A stretch of 42,104 bases of DNA from an uncultured Clostridia bacterium (GTDB lineage: Bacteria; Bacillota; Clostridia; TANB77; CAG-508). Below, one piece after another: positions 25,135-35,762 of this stretch (position 1 is the stretch's first letter; each line of letters begins with the position of its first letter). The translations under genes and the position numbers were made by a program. The stretch spans positions 1-42,104 of the forward strand of contig CANQEM010000013.1 of the NCBI GenBank assembly GCA_947594935.1, written 5' to 3'. Under the pieces are notes generated by a model. That model was not told the DNA's origin, did no database searches, and saw only the letters and a program-made list of their open reading frames with translations.

Positions 25135-25887
25135 GTGCTAGAATTGGGAGAAAGGCTTGATGATTTAGGAATCAAGAATTTAAAAATTTATCAAAATGAT
25201 GATTGGTTTTGCTTTGGCATTGATGCGGTATTACTTGCTAATTATGCTAGAAATATTAAGAAAAATAGCATGGTTTTAGACCTAGGAACAGGAACAGGAA
25301 TTATTCCAACACTTTTGTGCGGAAAAACAGAACTTAAAAAAGTAATTGGAGTAGAAATTCAAGAAGAAGTCTGTGAAATGGCTAAAAAAAGTATAGAATA
25401 CAACAAACTTCAAAATCGATTTGAAATAATTTGTGATACAATTTTAAATCTTGGAAAATATTATCAAAAGCAATCTTTTGATGTGGTTATAACAAACCCA
25501 CCATATAAAAAGCAAGGAACTGGGTTAGTAAATCCATTAGAAAACAAAAGTATATCAAGGCACGAAATAACAGCGAATTTAGATGATTTTATTAGAATTG
25601 CAAAAGATATGCTAAAAGATAATGGTGAGTTTTATATGATACATCATCCAGAAAGATTGGTTGACATCCTTTCTTCTATGCGTGAGAATAAATTAGAGCC
25701 AAAGGAATTAAGGTTTATTTGTTCAAAAGAGGGAGAAAGACCAAAATTAGTACTAATAAAGGGAGTAAAAAATGCAAAAGCATTTTTAAAAATTCAACCA
25801 AATTTATATATTTATGAAAAAGATGGAAATTATACACAGGAAATTCTTTTACAACAAGACTTATGCTGTGGAAAGGAAAAATTATAA
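25135..25887 (+). CDS. tRNA1(Val) (adenine37-N6)-methyltransferase-like (TrmN6 family)
   Basis: SAM motif 'VLDLGTGTGIIPTLL' and catalytic 'NPPY'; GTG 25135 or TTG 25144 start. Confidence 0.85.
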   Translation: MLELGERLDDLGIKNLKIYQNDDWFCFGIDAVLLANYARNIKKNSMVLDLGTGTGIIPTLLCGKTELKKVIGVEIQEEVCEMAKKSIEYNKLQNRFEIICDTILNLGKYYQKQSFDVVITNPPYKKQGTGLVNPLENKSISRHEITANLDDFIRIAKDMLKDNGEFYMIHHPERLVDILSSMRENKLEPKELRFICSKEGERPKLVLIKGVKNAKAFLKIQPNLYIYEKDGNYTQEILLQQDLCCGKEKL

Positions 25888-26709
25888 ATGGAAAATGGAA
25901 TATTATATATTGTTGCAACACCAATAGGAAATTTAGAAGATATTACATATCGTGCTATACGAATTTTGCAAGAAGTTGATTTGATTGCTGCCGAAGATAC
26001 AAGGCACACTTTAAAACTTTTAAACCATTATGAAATAAGTAAGCATTTAATTAGCTATCATCGCCACAATGAAGAAACAAGGGCTGATGAGTTAATAGAA
26101 AAATTGAAAGAAGGAAAAAGTATTGCATTAGTTTCTGATGCAGGAACTCCTGGAATTTGTGACCCGGGTGCAGAGGTTATAAAACGTTGCTTGGAGGAAA
26201 ACATAAAGGTTATTCCTATACCAGGAGCGGTTGCTTTTGTAAATGCAGTTATATGCTCAGGGCTAGATACAGATACTTTTTTATTTCTAGGCTTTTTGCC
26301 ATTAAATAAAAAAAATCGCAAACAAAAATTGGAGCAAATTCAAAAAAGTGAACAGACAGTAATATTATATGAAGCACCACATAAATTGACTGCAACTTTA
26401 AAAGATTTACAAGAAATTATTGGAGATAGAAAAGTTGTTATTGCAAGAGAGCTAACAAAAATTCATGAAGAATTTATTAGTGGAACAATTGAAGAACTTA
26501 TTGAAAAGTCTGAGAATATAAAAGGTGAAATTATAATTTTAATTGATAGAGCAGAAATAAAAGAAGAAAAAGATTTTTCAAAAATTTCATTAGAAGAACA
26601 TTATAAATACTATGAACAACAGGGAGTTGATAGAAAAGAAATTATTAAAAAAATTGCGAAAGATAGAAATGTATCTAAAAATGAAATTTATCAATATTTT
26701 ATTAAATAA
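25888..26709 (+). CDS. rsmI: 16S rRNA (cytidine1402-2'-O)-methyltransferase
   Basis: 'LYIVATPIGNLEDITYRAIRILQEVDLIAAEDTRHT', 'SDAGTPGICDPG'. Confidence 0.95.
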   Translation: MENGILYIVATPIGNLEDITYRAIRILQEVDLIAAEDTRHTLKLLNHYEISKHLISYHRHNEETRADELIEKLKEGKSIALVSDAGTPGICDPGAEVIKRCLEENIKVIPIPGAVAFVNAVICSGLDTDTFLFLGFLPLNKKNRKQKLEQIQKSEQTVILYEAPHKLTATLKDLQEIIGDRKVVIARELTKIHEEFISGTIEELIEKSENIKGEIIILIDRAEIKEEKDFSKISLEEHYKYYEQQGVDRKEIIKKIAKDRNVSKNEIYQYFIK

Positions 26710-26742
26710 AAACACTACCGAGTTTTATTTCGGTAGTGTTTA
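26710..26742. terminator. Hairpin terminator between rsmI and abrB-like gene
   Basis: AAACACTACCGA-GTTTTATT-TCGGTAGTGTTT. Confidence 0.8.
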
Positions 26743-26747
26743 TGATT

Positions 26748-27014
26748 TTATTTATCAACTTCTTTTGCATTAGGAATGCTACTTGCACATTTCTTGCAAA
26801 CAAGTCTAGATTTGTATTCTACAAGGTCTTTTGAAGAACCACAAAAAATACAATTTGGGTTAAATTTTCTTAAAACTATTGAAGAACCTTCTACAAATAT
26901 TTCGATAGGATCTCTCTCAGCTATATCAAATTTCTCCCTTAATTCAATTGGAATAACAATTCTTCCTAATTCATCTACTTTTCTTACAATTCCGGTTGAT
27001 TTAATCATGTGCAT
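26748..27014 (-). CDS. abrB: AbrB/SpoVT-family transition-state regulator
   Basis: 'STGIVRKVDELGRIVIPIELREKFDIAERDPIEIFVEG' swapped-hairpin motif; C-terminal CxxC pairs. Confidence 0.9.
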   Translation of the reverse strand: MHMIKSTGIVRKVDELGRIVIPIELREKFDIAERDPIEIFVEGSSIVLRKFNPNCIFCGSSKDLVEYKSRLVCKKCASSIPNAKEVDK

Positions 27015-27146
27015 ACCTCCAAAGATTTAATAATATGCTTGACATGACATATTATATCACATTAAAAAAAAAATGCAATATCAATAACAAAATTTTTTAA
27101 AATTTTTTTTATATAAAAATAAGCGACTGTGAAAGTCGCCTTGTGC

Positions 27147-27222
27147 TGGTTGCGGGGGATGGATTCGAACCATCGACCTCAGGGTTATGAGCCCTGCGAG
27201 CTGCCAGCTGCTCCACCCCGCG
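27147..27222 (-). tRNA. tRNA-Met (initiator fMet), anticodon CAT, CCA encoded
   Basis: Reverse complement CGCGGGGTGGAGCAGCTGGCAGCTCGCAGGGCTCATAACCCTGAGGTCGATGGTTCGAATCCATCCCCCGCAACCA; C1:A72 mismatch typical of initiator tRNA. Confidence 0.95.
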
Positions 27223-27291
27223 ATATAAGCATAAATCTATTATACTACCCTAGTATGCTTTTGTCAATACATTTAGCCTAATTTCTCGCAT

Positions 27292-27900
27292 TTATTTAAC
27301 ACAAATCATATCTTTTATCTTATTAAATTTACCTTCTCCTATACCACTTATTTCTTTTAAATCTTCAATTGCCTTAAATTTGCCAATTTCAGTCCTGTAT
27401 TTAATAATCTTTTCTGCTGTTGATGGACCAATTCCAGACAAATTTTCAAGTTCTTCTTGACTAGCTGTGTTTATATTCACTTTACCAGATTTTTTTGAAG
27501 TAGTTTCAACAGCCGTAACAGCCTCATCAATTTGACCTTTTGTAGGAATTTGTATGTGCATACCATCAGTCATTACTTCTGCCAAATTGATTTCTTCAAC
27601 ATCTGCATCTTCTTTTAAACCTTGTGCCTCATTAACTGCGTCTGTTATTCTCATCCCTTCAGGTAAAGTATATACACCAGGACTATTTACTGCCCCAGTA
27701 ATATATATTGTGATTGTTTCTTTTTGTGTTTCTTCAACCTCTGATGAAGCAATATTTTCAATATTTTGCATATTTTCCGCTTCCTCATACTCAAATATTT
27801 CTTGTTCATCTTTCATAAAAGCATAATAAATAATAAGTACTATTACTATTATACTCACAATTATAATAAATATATTCTTTTTTTGATTAAAAATTTTCAT
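27292..27900 (-). CDS. ComEA-like protein (TM + SLBB + helix-hairpin-helix)
   Basis: 'ITIYITGAVNSPGVYTLPEGMRITDAVNEAQGL' and 'VNINTASQEELENLSGIGPSTAEKIIKYR'. Confidence 0.9.
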   Translation of the reverse strand: MKIFNQKKNIFIIIVSIIVIVLIIYYAFMKDEQEIFEYEEAENMQNIENIASSEVEETQKETITIYITGAVNSPGVYTLPEGMRITDAVNEAQGLKEDADVEEINLAEVMTDGMHIQIPTKGQIDEAVTAVETTSKKSGKVNINTASQEELENLSGIGPSTAEKIIKYRTEIGKFKAIEDLKEISGIGEGKFNKIKDMICVK

Positions 27901-27997
27901 TTTATCAATCCTTTCTTTAAATTTTCTTTTTAGGCATATTGAAAAAAATATAAAAATACGATATAGTGTAATAAGATAAAAAAATAGGTGATGTTAA

Positions 27998-29209
27998 GTG
28001 AAAAAAAGATATGTATTTTATTTTATACTAACAATTGCAATTATACTATTTTGTAGTTCTACAAAGGTTTCTGCTACCAGTTATCCGACTGTTACAGCTG
28101 ATAATGCTATTTTAATTGAAAACAGTACATCAAAAGTTTTATATGACAAAAATGCAAATGCGAGAACAGAACCAGCAAGTGTTACAAAAATCATGACAGC
28201 AATTCTAACAATTGAAAATTGTAATTTAAATGATACTGTAAAAGTTCCAGCTGCTGCGGTTTCAAATATTCCAGAAGGCTACAGCATTGCAGAACTAGTC
28301 CCAGATGAGCAACTTACAGTAGACCAGCTTTTACAACTTCTTATGGTTTACTCTGCTAATGATGCTGCAAATGTACTTGCTTTTCATATAGACGGGTCAA
28401 TTTCAGCTTTTGCAAACCGTATGAATGCTAAATTGCAAGAATTAAATTTAAAAGACACTCATTTTACAAACCCAAGTGGTATGCACGATGAAAATCACTA
28501 TTCTACTGCTCATGACATAGCGCTACTTATGCAGTACTGTGTAAAAAATGTGACATTTAGAAAATATACATGTTTAACTTCTTGCACAATTCCAGCAACA
28601 AATTTACATGCAGAACGAACTTTTAAAAATACAAACCCAATGTTAAATTCAGAAAGTGAATATTATTACAAGGACTTAGTTTCAACTAAAACAGGATTTA
28701 CAACACCTGCAAAATATTGCTTAGCTTCCTATGCAAAAAGAGATGATTTTTCAATGATTTGCGTTTTATTACATTCAGAAGTTTCTGTTAACAGATTTTC
28801 TGAGACTGCTCAACTTTTTGAATATGGTTTTAATTCATTTGCTTTTCAAGATATAGCAAAAAAGGGAGATATTGTGACACAGATTAAAATTACAAATGCC
28901 ACAGACGATACTAAAACACTTGATGTGACTTTAAATGAGGACTTACATGTATTAGCCCAATCAGATTTAAAAGATGTTGAACCACAAATTACTTTACAAA
29001 GAATACCTACTGCACCAATCCAAAAAGGTGAGCTGCTAGGAAGTGCTACATATATGATTGATGATGAAACTTATTCAATAGATTTAATTGCTGCAAATGA
29101 TGTTGTAAAACAATCTTTCCTATTATATTTTATGATAGCAGCATTAGCTTTTGTTATAATTGTACTTTTGATGATTTTTATATTAGGAAGAAAAAGAGAA
29201 AAAAATTAA
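27998..29209 (+). CDS. D-alanyl-D-alanine carboxypeptidase (S11, DacF-like)
   Basis: 'TEPASVTKIMTAIL' (SxxK), 'YSANDAAN' (SxN), 'KTGFT' (KTG); C-terminal TM; GTG start. Confidence 0.93.
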   Translation: MKKRYVFYFILTIAIILFCSSTKVSATSYPTVTADNAILIENSTSKVLYDKNANARTEPASVTKIMTAILTIENCNLNDTVKVPAAAVSNIPEGYSIAELVPDEQLTVDQLLQLLMVYSANDAANVLAFHIDGSISAFANRMNAKLQELNLKDTHFTNPSGMHDENHYSTAHDIALLMQYCVKNVTFRKYTCLTSCTIPATNLHAERTFKNTNPMLNSESEYYYKDLVSTKTGFTTPAKYCLASYAKRDDFSMICVLLHSEVSVNRFSETAQLFEYGFNSFAFQDIAKKGDIVTQIKITNATDDTKTLDVTLNEDLHVLAQSDLKDVEPQITLQRIPTAPIQKGELLGSATYMIDDETYSIDLIAANDVVKQSFLLYFMIAALAFVIIVLLMIFILGRKREKN

Positions 29210-29239
29210 GGGGTATGTAGAACACATCCCCCTTTTTTG
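29208..29239. terminator. Hairpin terminator between convergent genes
   Basis: AAGGGGTATGT-AGA-ACACATCCCCCTTTTTT. Confidence 0.7.
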
Positions 29240-29245
29240 TATTCG

Positions 29246-30583
29246 TTAATTATTATTAAAATCTTTTCCAATAATAATTGTTGCATCAACTTTACTTTCA
29301 AGATTTTTATTACTACTTATACTAGCTTGTCCCAAAGCTTCTTTTATTTCTTGCATAGTTTCGTCAGGCAATTCTTTTTTATTTGTAATAATTGTTTTTG
29401 ATACTGTTGACGTTTCCCCTGTTTTTGCGATGTTGTATCCCTTTTCTTTTAACAAAGCTACTGCTCTTTCAAACTCAACATCTTCCCCAGTGCCATTTAA
29501 AATTTCTAAGTTTACTTTCTTTTTTGTTTGACCTACTGTATTTGTTGTTTCAGTTTCAGTTCCATCTGCCTCAGTTTCTGAATCTTCCAAAGTTTCTGGA
29601 TAGAATAGTTGTTGTATCAAGCTTTCGGTTTCTGTTTTGTTAGGTATGAAAAACCAATATCTATTTGCGGCACCTGCTGAAAGTGGTGGTAATTGGTCAT
29701 TTACACCAGGCACAACTTCTGTTGACATGTTTTCTGTGCTAAATTCGACTGCATAAGGAATATAGTCTTTTAAGTAATTAAAGTCTAAGTTTGTTTCTAA
29801 GTTTCTACCAGCTATGTCCAAAATTTGACCTAGTTTAAATATATTTTCTGGCTTTAAAGTTTGCTGCATAACTGCCATGATAAATTCCCTTTGAGTTCTC
29901 ATCCTTCCAGTATCATTATTACCATATTCTTCTGAATATGTAGGATATGATTGAGTTTTTGGATCCCAATTATCATGTCTATATCTTAACAATTGCTCTG
30001 CCTTGTCCCCGTCAAGTAATTGGTCACCTTCTGTTAAATCAATATGTAGATTTTGTGTAGGATCATCATATTTCATTGTTTTTGGTACATAGAAGTTTAC
30101 TCCACCGATTGCATCAACCAATTCAATAAAAGCTTCTGTTTTAACAACTGCATAATATTGAATATCTAAACCAGTTAAGTCGTTTACAGCTTGTAGAATT
30201 TTATCTGTGCTAATACTGTATAGACTGTTTATTTTATCTGATGGTGTTGCTTTATTTTGATTTTTTCCTACGAAAGTGTCTCTTGGTATAGAAAGTAAAT
30301 TTGCTTTTTGTGTGTTAGGATTGTATGAAGCAACCATGATTGTATCTGTTGGTGCATTGTCTCCTAAATCTGTACTAACTCCTAATAATAGTACTTTAAA
30401 TTCAGGTAAGTTTTTTCTTGTATTTTCATCATGTCCAACAACTGTTGCCAACATTCCTGAAAGACCGCCTCCGTTTTTATGTGTTCTATATGCAAACCAT
30501 ATTCCATAAGCTACTACGGCTAATAGAATAATCAATAATATTTTTCTACCCCATTTTTTATTTTTTCTTTTTTGTTTCTTCAC
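29246..30583 (-). CDS. LytR-CpsA-Psr (LCP) family protein with LytR_C domain
   Basis: 'DTIMVASYNPNTQKANLLSIPRDTFV', 'LLDGDKAEQLLRYRH'; C-terminal LytR_C-like segment. Confidence 0.92.
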   Translation of the reverse strand: MKKQKRKNKKWGRKILLIILLAVVAYGIWFAYRTHKNGGGLSGMLATVVGHDENTRKNLPEFKVLLLGVSTDLGDNAPTDTIMVASYNPNTQKANLLSIPRDTFVGKNQNKATPSDKINSLYSISTDKILQAVNDLTGLDIQYYAVVKTEAFIELVDAIGGVNFYVPKTMKYDDPTQNLHIDLTEGDQLLDGDKAEQLLRYRHDNWDPKTQSYPTYSEEYGNNDTGRMRTQREFIMAVMQQTLKPENIFKLGQILDIAGRNLETNLDFNYLKDYIPYAVEFSTENMSTEVVPGVNDQLPPLSAGAANRYWFFIPNKTETESLIQQLFYPETLEDSETEADGTETETTNTVGQTKKKVNLEILNGTGEDVEFERAVALLKEKGYNIAKTGETSTVSKTIITNKKELPDETMQEIKEALGQASISSNKNLESKVDATIIIGKDFNNN

Positions 30584-30648
30584 TTTTCAAATTTCCTCCT
30601 AAGCTTGATGAAAATAGTATAACAAATTACTCGACAAAAAGCAACATT

Positions 30649-31224
30649 TTATTTTATAAAAAGAGAAATAATGTTATATTTGTACATTTCTTTTGATATA
30701 ATTGATTTTTCAATTTCTTTATTCACAGCGTTTTGTGGGTTTACTTGTCCGAAGAAACTAATAAGCAATAGAGCTACATATATTAAAGCAATTCCTCTAA
30801 TAGCCCCAAAAGCAAGACCACCAGCTTTGTTGAATTGGTCTAAAACAGGGAGTTTCGCAACTAAATTTGCCAAAGCTGTAACAAACCTTAAAGCAATTCT
30901 TAAAACAATATATAAAATAAGCATAACTCCTGCTCTTACAATACTAACAGAAAGCTCTTTGGCTGTTGATGGCAAAATTTCATTTTGAATTTGATTTAAA
31001 GTTCCATCTTTACTGCTTAAACTACTTGTAATTGTTTGTTCAATTTTTTCATCTATGCTTGTTGTGTTTATTACAAGATTAGTAATTGGCCTATATAAAA
31101 CCATTGTTGCAACAATTGAAATTACAACTGCACATAAACTGATACTAAGTTCAATAAGACCTTTTTTGTATCCTAAAAAAACTGAGAGTGCTAATACAGC
31201 AATTAAAATAATATCTGCTATCAT
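30649..31224 (-). CDS. CvpA family protein
   Basis: 'IADIILIAVLALSVFLGYKKGLIELSISL', 4 TM segments. Confidence 0.85.
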   Translation of the reverse strand: MIADIILIAVLALSVFLGYKKGLIELSISLCAVVISIVATMVLYRPITNLVINTTSIDEKIEQTITSSLSSKDGTLNQIQNEILPSTAKELSVSIVRAGVMLILYIVLRIALRFVTALANLVAKLPVLDQFNKAGGLAFGAIRGIALIYVALLLISFFGQVNPQNAVNKEIEKSIISKEMYKYNIISLFIK

Positions 31225-31234
31225 ACTAAATCTC

Positions 31235-32428
31235 CTATAAATTTATAATTTCAACTTTATCACGGTAAATAATTCCAGCTAAATTTCCTGATATTGCAAC
31301 ATCTGTAATCTCCTGTGTTGCTTTATATCTTTTAACTAACCATCCGCCAGTATTTATAAATTCGATTTCTGTGCCTAAATTAAGTGCAACAATATTATCG
31401 AAGGTGTATAAATCTTTTGTAACTGCTTTTGCAACATAATTTACAACACTTTTGTTTTCTGTGTTTATAATATTTACACTTGTATCTGCTGTAAATAAAT
31501 CAGCTGAAACTTCTTCTAATGTTACTACATTATTATTCAATTCAATAGATTGGAAAGTGGTTTTTGTTTTTGCATTATTGAAAATTTCTTCTTTATTGCC
31601 TTCCAAAGAAAATGCAGTAATTTTATCTTTTGACATGCAAACAAGTTTATCTTTATTATGATATTGTATATTTGTAATCAATTCATTGTTATCAATTGGA
31701 TATGTTGCAATTTTTGAATTATTTGCATCTAGCTGAGCTTTTTCTATTGAATATACTTCTATTTTTGACTGTATTACAACACCTGATGTATCAACTTCTG
31801 CTAGTGCTAAATATTTGTTATCATTTGAAATTGCTATATCAGAAACTCTTGTTGAGGATAAAAATGTTTTAAAAAGACTTTCACCTTTATCATCATATAC
31901 AGTTACTACTGTTTTATGTATTGTTCCAACAATTGCAACGGCTGTGTAGCCATTTTGGCTAGTATAAACTTGTGAAATATTGCCCTCAACATTTTCTTCC
32001 CACATAATTGACTTATCTTGGATAAAATATAGCTTTTGCCCCTTATCCTCAGCTACAACTAAGTTTCTTCCGTTTGCATGAAATAGTGGATTTGACACTT
32101 CAATATTAAGATTTGCTTCTTCTTTTGCTGTATTTCCATATATTTTAAATTCGTTTTTACTTAAAATTCCGATATATTGGTTAAAAGCATATACTTTTGG
32201 GTTCTCGCCTTCAACTATATTGATTGTTGCTAATTTATCTTGATTAACTTCTTTTTGCAAAATGTTGGTATCAACCCATTCTCTGAAATTTTTATCTTGG
32301 GTATAGACCGCAAAAAAAGCAATAATAGCAATGATAATAATAACAGCTATTATGATAAACATGATTTTCTTTTTATTGGCTTTTTTGCCCTCTGGCTCTT
32401 TCCAGTAATCTTTCATTTGTATCCTCAT
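31235..32428 (-). CDS. DUF5711 family protein (TM + predicted beta-propeller)
   Basis: TM followed by repeated 'IAISNDNKYLALAEV' WD/YVTN-like strands. Confidence 0.75.
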   Translation of the reverse strand: MRIQMKDYWKEPEGKKANKKKIMFIIIAVIIIIAIIAFFAVYTQDKNFREWVDTNILQKEVNQDKLATINIVEGENPKVYAFNQYIGILSKNEFKIYGNTAKEEANLNIEVSNPLFHANGRNLVVAEDKGQKLYFIQDKSIMWEENVEGNISQVYTSQNGYTAVAIVGTIHKTVVTVYDDKGESLFKTFLSSTRVSDIAISNDNKYLALAEVDTSGVVIQSKIEVYSIEKAQLDANNSKIATYPIDNNELITNIQYHNKDKLVCMSKDKITAFSLEGNKEEIFNNAKTKTTFQSIELNNNVVTLEEVSADLFTADTSVNIINTENKSVVNYVAKAVTKDLYTFDNIVALNLGTEIEFINTGGWLVKRYKATQEITDVAISGNLAGIIYRDKVEIINL

Positions 32429-32473
32429 TTCTTTATAACTATGTTTTAATTCTACTATACTTTTTATGTTTTT

Positions 32474-33499
32474 TCAAGTTTTTACTGTAATTATTTTAAT
32501 AAGCTGGATAAGTCCTAAATAGCCAAAGACCGGATACATAAATTGAATTAAATTTGAAAAACCAATTGCTGAAATTGGTACAGAAATAATGCAGATGAGA
32601 ACAAGTATTGCCATTTTTGTTTTCCTATTTCTTTCAATATTTTGCAGTAGACCTGTTCCCAAAGATACAGCTGTTGTTAGAATAGAAAGCAGAATAATTA
32701 CACCATATATAAAACTAAAATATGGAAATTGATTACTAATAACATATAACATTGGCATTTCAAGAGAATCAATATCTACATCAATTTTAGTCATTGCAAT
32801 ATATACACTACTTGCTAGCAAAATTGTTATTGCCCCAATAATTATTGCTATTTTACTTGCATGTTTTTTTACAATGAGTTTGTTTAAGGAAATCATAATT
32901 GGAATTAGCAAAATCATATTATAACTTGTATATAAAATGCTACTAATTAGCCAATTATTTTTTTCTGCTTCGATATTAAAATTTGCAAAATCGATATTTT
33001 TAAAACAGAAAGCTCCAATTATTGTTATAAATATAATTAAAACAGGAACAATCAGTTCACTAACTTTGATAAGTCCTTTAATTTCCTTTGATAAAATAAC
33101 AACGCATAGAGTTGCAAGAATGCTACTCCCTACTAATTGTGGAATATTAAAATTTTCTGATAAATATGTTCCAAACCCAGCAATCATAATAAAAAAAGTG
33201 ACTAAAATAAAAGTGTTTATAATAATATTAGTTAAAAGCACTAAGCGATTTTTTGCTGAACTATTTGTTTTAATAATTACATTTAAAAAATCTTTATAAC
33301 TTTTAACATCATTTTGAGAGATGATTATAAACACTTTGTAAACAATTAAGGAAAATAACAAGCTGGAAATTGCAACTCCCAAAAGACCTTTATATCCGTA
33401 GGAAAAAAAGAACAAGTAAATTTCTTGCCCAGATGCAAAGCCAGCTCCAATTAAAGCCCCTATAATTACAAATATAATTTTAAGATTTTGTTTGAACAT
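32474..33499 (-). CDS. YkvI-family membrane protein
   Basis: 'IGALIGAGFASGQEIYLFFFSYG' signature, ~10 TM segments. Confidence 0.8.
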   Translation of the reverse strand: MFKQNLKIIFVIIGALIGAGFASGQEIYLFFFSYGYKGLLGVAISSLLFSLIVYKVFIIISQNDVKSYKDFLNVIIKTNSSAKNRLVLLTNIIINTFILVTFFIMIAGFGTYLSENFNIPQLVGSSILATLCVVILSKEIKGLIKVSELIVPVLIIFITIIGAFCFKNIDFANFNIEAEKNNWLISSILYTSYNMILLIPIMISLNKLIVKKHASKIAIIIGAITILLASSVYIAMTKIDVDIDSLEMPMLYVISNQFPYFSFIYGVIILLSILTTAVSLGTGLLQNIERNRKTKMAILVLICIISVPISAIGFSNLIQFMYPVFGYLGLIQLIKIITVKT

Positions 33500-33538
33500 A
33501 AAAAAGACCCCATCTTATTATATGTGGTCTTTTTTAAT
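33500..33538 (-). terminator. Hairpin terminator after gldG-like gene
   Basis: AAAAAAGACCACATATAATAAGATGGGGTCTTTTTT on the minus strand. Confidence 0.65.
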
Positions 33539-33543
33539 ATATA

Positions 33544-35061
33544 CTATTTTTTTCTTCTTCTCATAATCCATACTATAACGCCTAGTAAGATAATTAAAAT
33601 TGGAACTGCAAATACGATTACAAGTATAACATTATTTTCTGTTTCTGTTGCTGTATATGTTACTGCTCCTGTGCTTTTTCTAACAGTAATATCTTCTTCT
33701 CTATTTGATAAATATGCTATTGAATTTAGAGCTAAATCTTTATTTTTTCTATACATAACAGCTGGTTCCATTGTTGATTGTGAAATTGGAGTATCTGAAA
33801 CGAAGAAGGCTTCACTATAAATAATTAAAGTTGATTTTTTAGCTGGTTTTCCTAATTCTGTGTTTGCATCTTCTAATGTTTTTGTCATCATTTGACCAAC
33901 TGTAAAACTTGCTTTTTCTTCTCCTTCTTGTGGCTCGTCTGATGTATAGTAGAAGTTTGTTCTATAATATGCGTTTTCACTTGTTTTTAATAGTTCTGTT
34001 TTTTCTATTTTCTTATTTTTTAAAGTTTCATCATCTTTTATATTGATTTTTGTGGCATCAAGTAAGATTACACCTTCAAGATTTTGAATCTTTTCTGTAA
34101 CATCTGAACTTTGAATATCTGGTAATATAAAATCTGGCATGTTTGCAACCATTTTATCAGAATCTGTTTCCCTAACAACACCAACATCAAATGGGTCAAT
34201 TCCATAGATTTCTAGGATTCTATTTGCATTTGGTGTGTCTAATTCTTGACCTGTTGCTGACTGGAACCATAAAATATTTCTACCACTGTTTATATAGTCT
34301 ACGATATAATTTGTAACATCTTCATCAAAATCTTTTGATGGGCTCATTATAACTAAGGTATCACAATCATCTGGCACTTTTCCTGTTTTTAAAATATCTA
34401 CACTAGCAACATCTGTTATTTCATTTTGTAAATATACGTTTAAACATTGTAAATTGTTTTCCAAAGAAAAGTTTGAATATCCAGATAAGAAATATACTTT
34501 TGGAATATCATCTGATGCAACTGATTGAATTGCTGCTGTTAATTTTTCCTCAGCAACACTAACTGATTGATAAGATGAAGAATCATAAGTAACTAATTCG
34601 CTTGAATTTAATACTTTATATCTATCCCCACACTCTACGATAATTCCCATCATACCAGAGGTAATTTCATATTTTTGTGCTAAATCTGGTCTGTCATTTA
34701 CTTTTACTGCTTCAACTTTGATATTTTGATTAGCTTTTGCATATTGCTTTGCTAAATCTACTGTTGAATCATTATCTTCATATTCCATAAAATAAATTGA
34801 AATTGATTTTCCAATATCTTTTATTTTATCTATACTTTCTTGTGTTAGTGTAAATAGATGGTCTTGGCTAAAATCAATTGGAGTTAATTCTAAACTTTTA
34901 ATAACCATATTGATTGCAACGAACACTGCTATAATTGTTGCCATAATTAAAAGTGTATTACTGCCTTCAATAAGCCATTTTTTCTTGAATATTTTTGCAA
35001 ATTTATGGAATTTTTTCTCTTTTGTCTCGACTTTGATAAGTTCTTTACTTTCCTTGTTCAA
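33544..35061 (-). CDS. Gld-type ABC transport auxiliary protein (GldG-like)
   Basis: Two flanking TM helices; 'ISIYFMEYEDNDSTVDLAKQYAKANQNIKVEAVKVNDRPDLAQKY'; adjacent ABC permease and ATPase. Confidence 0.85.
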   Translation of the reverse strand: MNKESKELIKVETKEKKFHKFAKIFKKKWLIEGSNTLLIMATIIAVFVAINMVIKSLELTPIDFSQDHLFTLTQESIDKIKDIGKSISIYFMEYEDNDSTVDLAKQYAKANQNIKVEAVKVNDRPDLAQKYEITSGMMGIIVECGDRYKVLNSSELVTYDSSSYQSVSVAEEKLTAAIQSVASDDIPKVYFLSGYSNFSLENNLQCLNVYLQNEITDVASVDILKTGKVPDDCDTLVIMSPSKDFDEDVTNYIVDYINSGRNILWFQSATGQELDTPNANRILEIYGIDPFDVGVVRETDSDKMVANMPDFILPDIQSSDVTEKIQNLEGVILLDATKINIKDDETLKNKKIEKTELLKTSENAYYRTNFYYTSDEPQEGEEKASFTVGQMMTKTLEDANTELGKPAKKSTLIIYSEAFFVSDTPISQSTMEPAVMYRKNKDLALNSIAYLSNREEDITVRKSTGAVTYTATETENNVILVIVFAVPILIILLGVIVWIMRRRKK

Positions 35062-35074
35062 TTTTCTCCCTCCT

Positions 35075-35761
35075 CTATTTTACACTTTTTCTTCTTTGCA
35101 TAAATAGTAATGTTAATAAAATGCACATAATTGTAAATGTAACAAATGTAACTGTACTTTCAATGCTGATTTGTCCTTGTGTGTAATCATAAAACATGTT
35201 TATGAAAGAGAAACTATCTAGGCTTGGGTTGAAATCAGGGAATACCCATGTGATTATGAAAAAGCCTATTGATATAATTCCTGCAATAATTTGATTTTCT
35301 GTAATACTTGAAGCAAATATTCCGAAAGAAATATAAGCCATGCAAAATAGCAAGAACCCTAAGAAAGTAGCTAATGCTGTTGTGATATGTGGCATACCAA
35401 AATAGCAAATAATACCAAAATACATAAGTGTGCATAATTCTGTTATAACTACAATAATTAAGGCTGCTATAAATTTACCTAAAACTATTTTTGTAAGACT
35501 TAAAGGTGATGTTATTAGCAATTGTTCTGTTCCAGTTTTTCTTTCCTCTGAAAAAGACCTCATTGTTAGTAATGGAATTATAAAAGCTAAAACTAAAATA
35601 GTTGGTAAAGAATAATAGATATATTCAAAATTTACATTTCCATATCCAATAACTGTGAAATAGAAAGATACACTAAATGCAATTAGGAAAACACCTATAA
35701 AAATGTATCCTATTGGTGTTGTAAAATAAGCTTTAAGCTCTTTTTTGATTATTGCCCACAT
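35075..35761 (-). CDS. ABC-2 type transporter permease (GldF-like)
   Basis: 'IIKKELKAYFTTPIGYIFIGVFLIAFS' and 'PLLTMRSFSEERKTGTEQLLITSPLSLTKIVLGKF'. Confidence 0.9.
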   Translation of the reverse strand: MWAIIKKELKAYFTTPIGYIFIGVFLIAFSVSFYFTVIGYGNVNFEYIYYSLPTILVLAFIIPLLTMRSFSEERKTGTEQLLITSPLSLTKIVLGKFIAALIIVVITELCTLMYFGIICYFGMPHITTALATFLGFLLFCMAYISFGIFASSITENQIIAGIISIGFFIITWVFPDFNPSLDSFSFINMFYDYTQGQISIESTVTFVTFTIMCILLTLLFMQRRKSVK

Positions 35762-35762
35762 T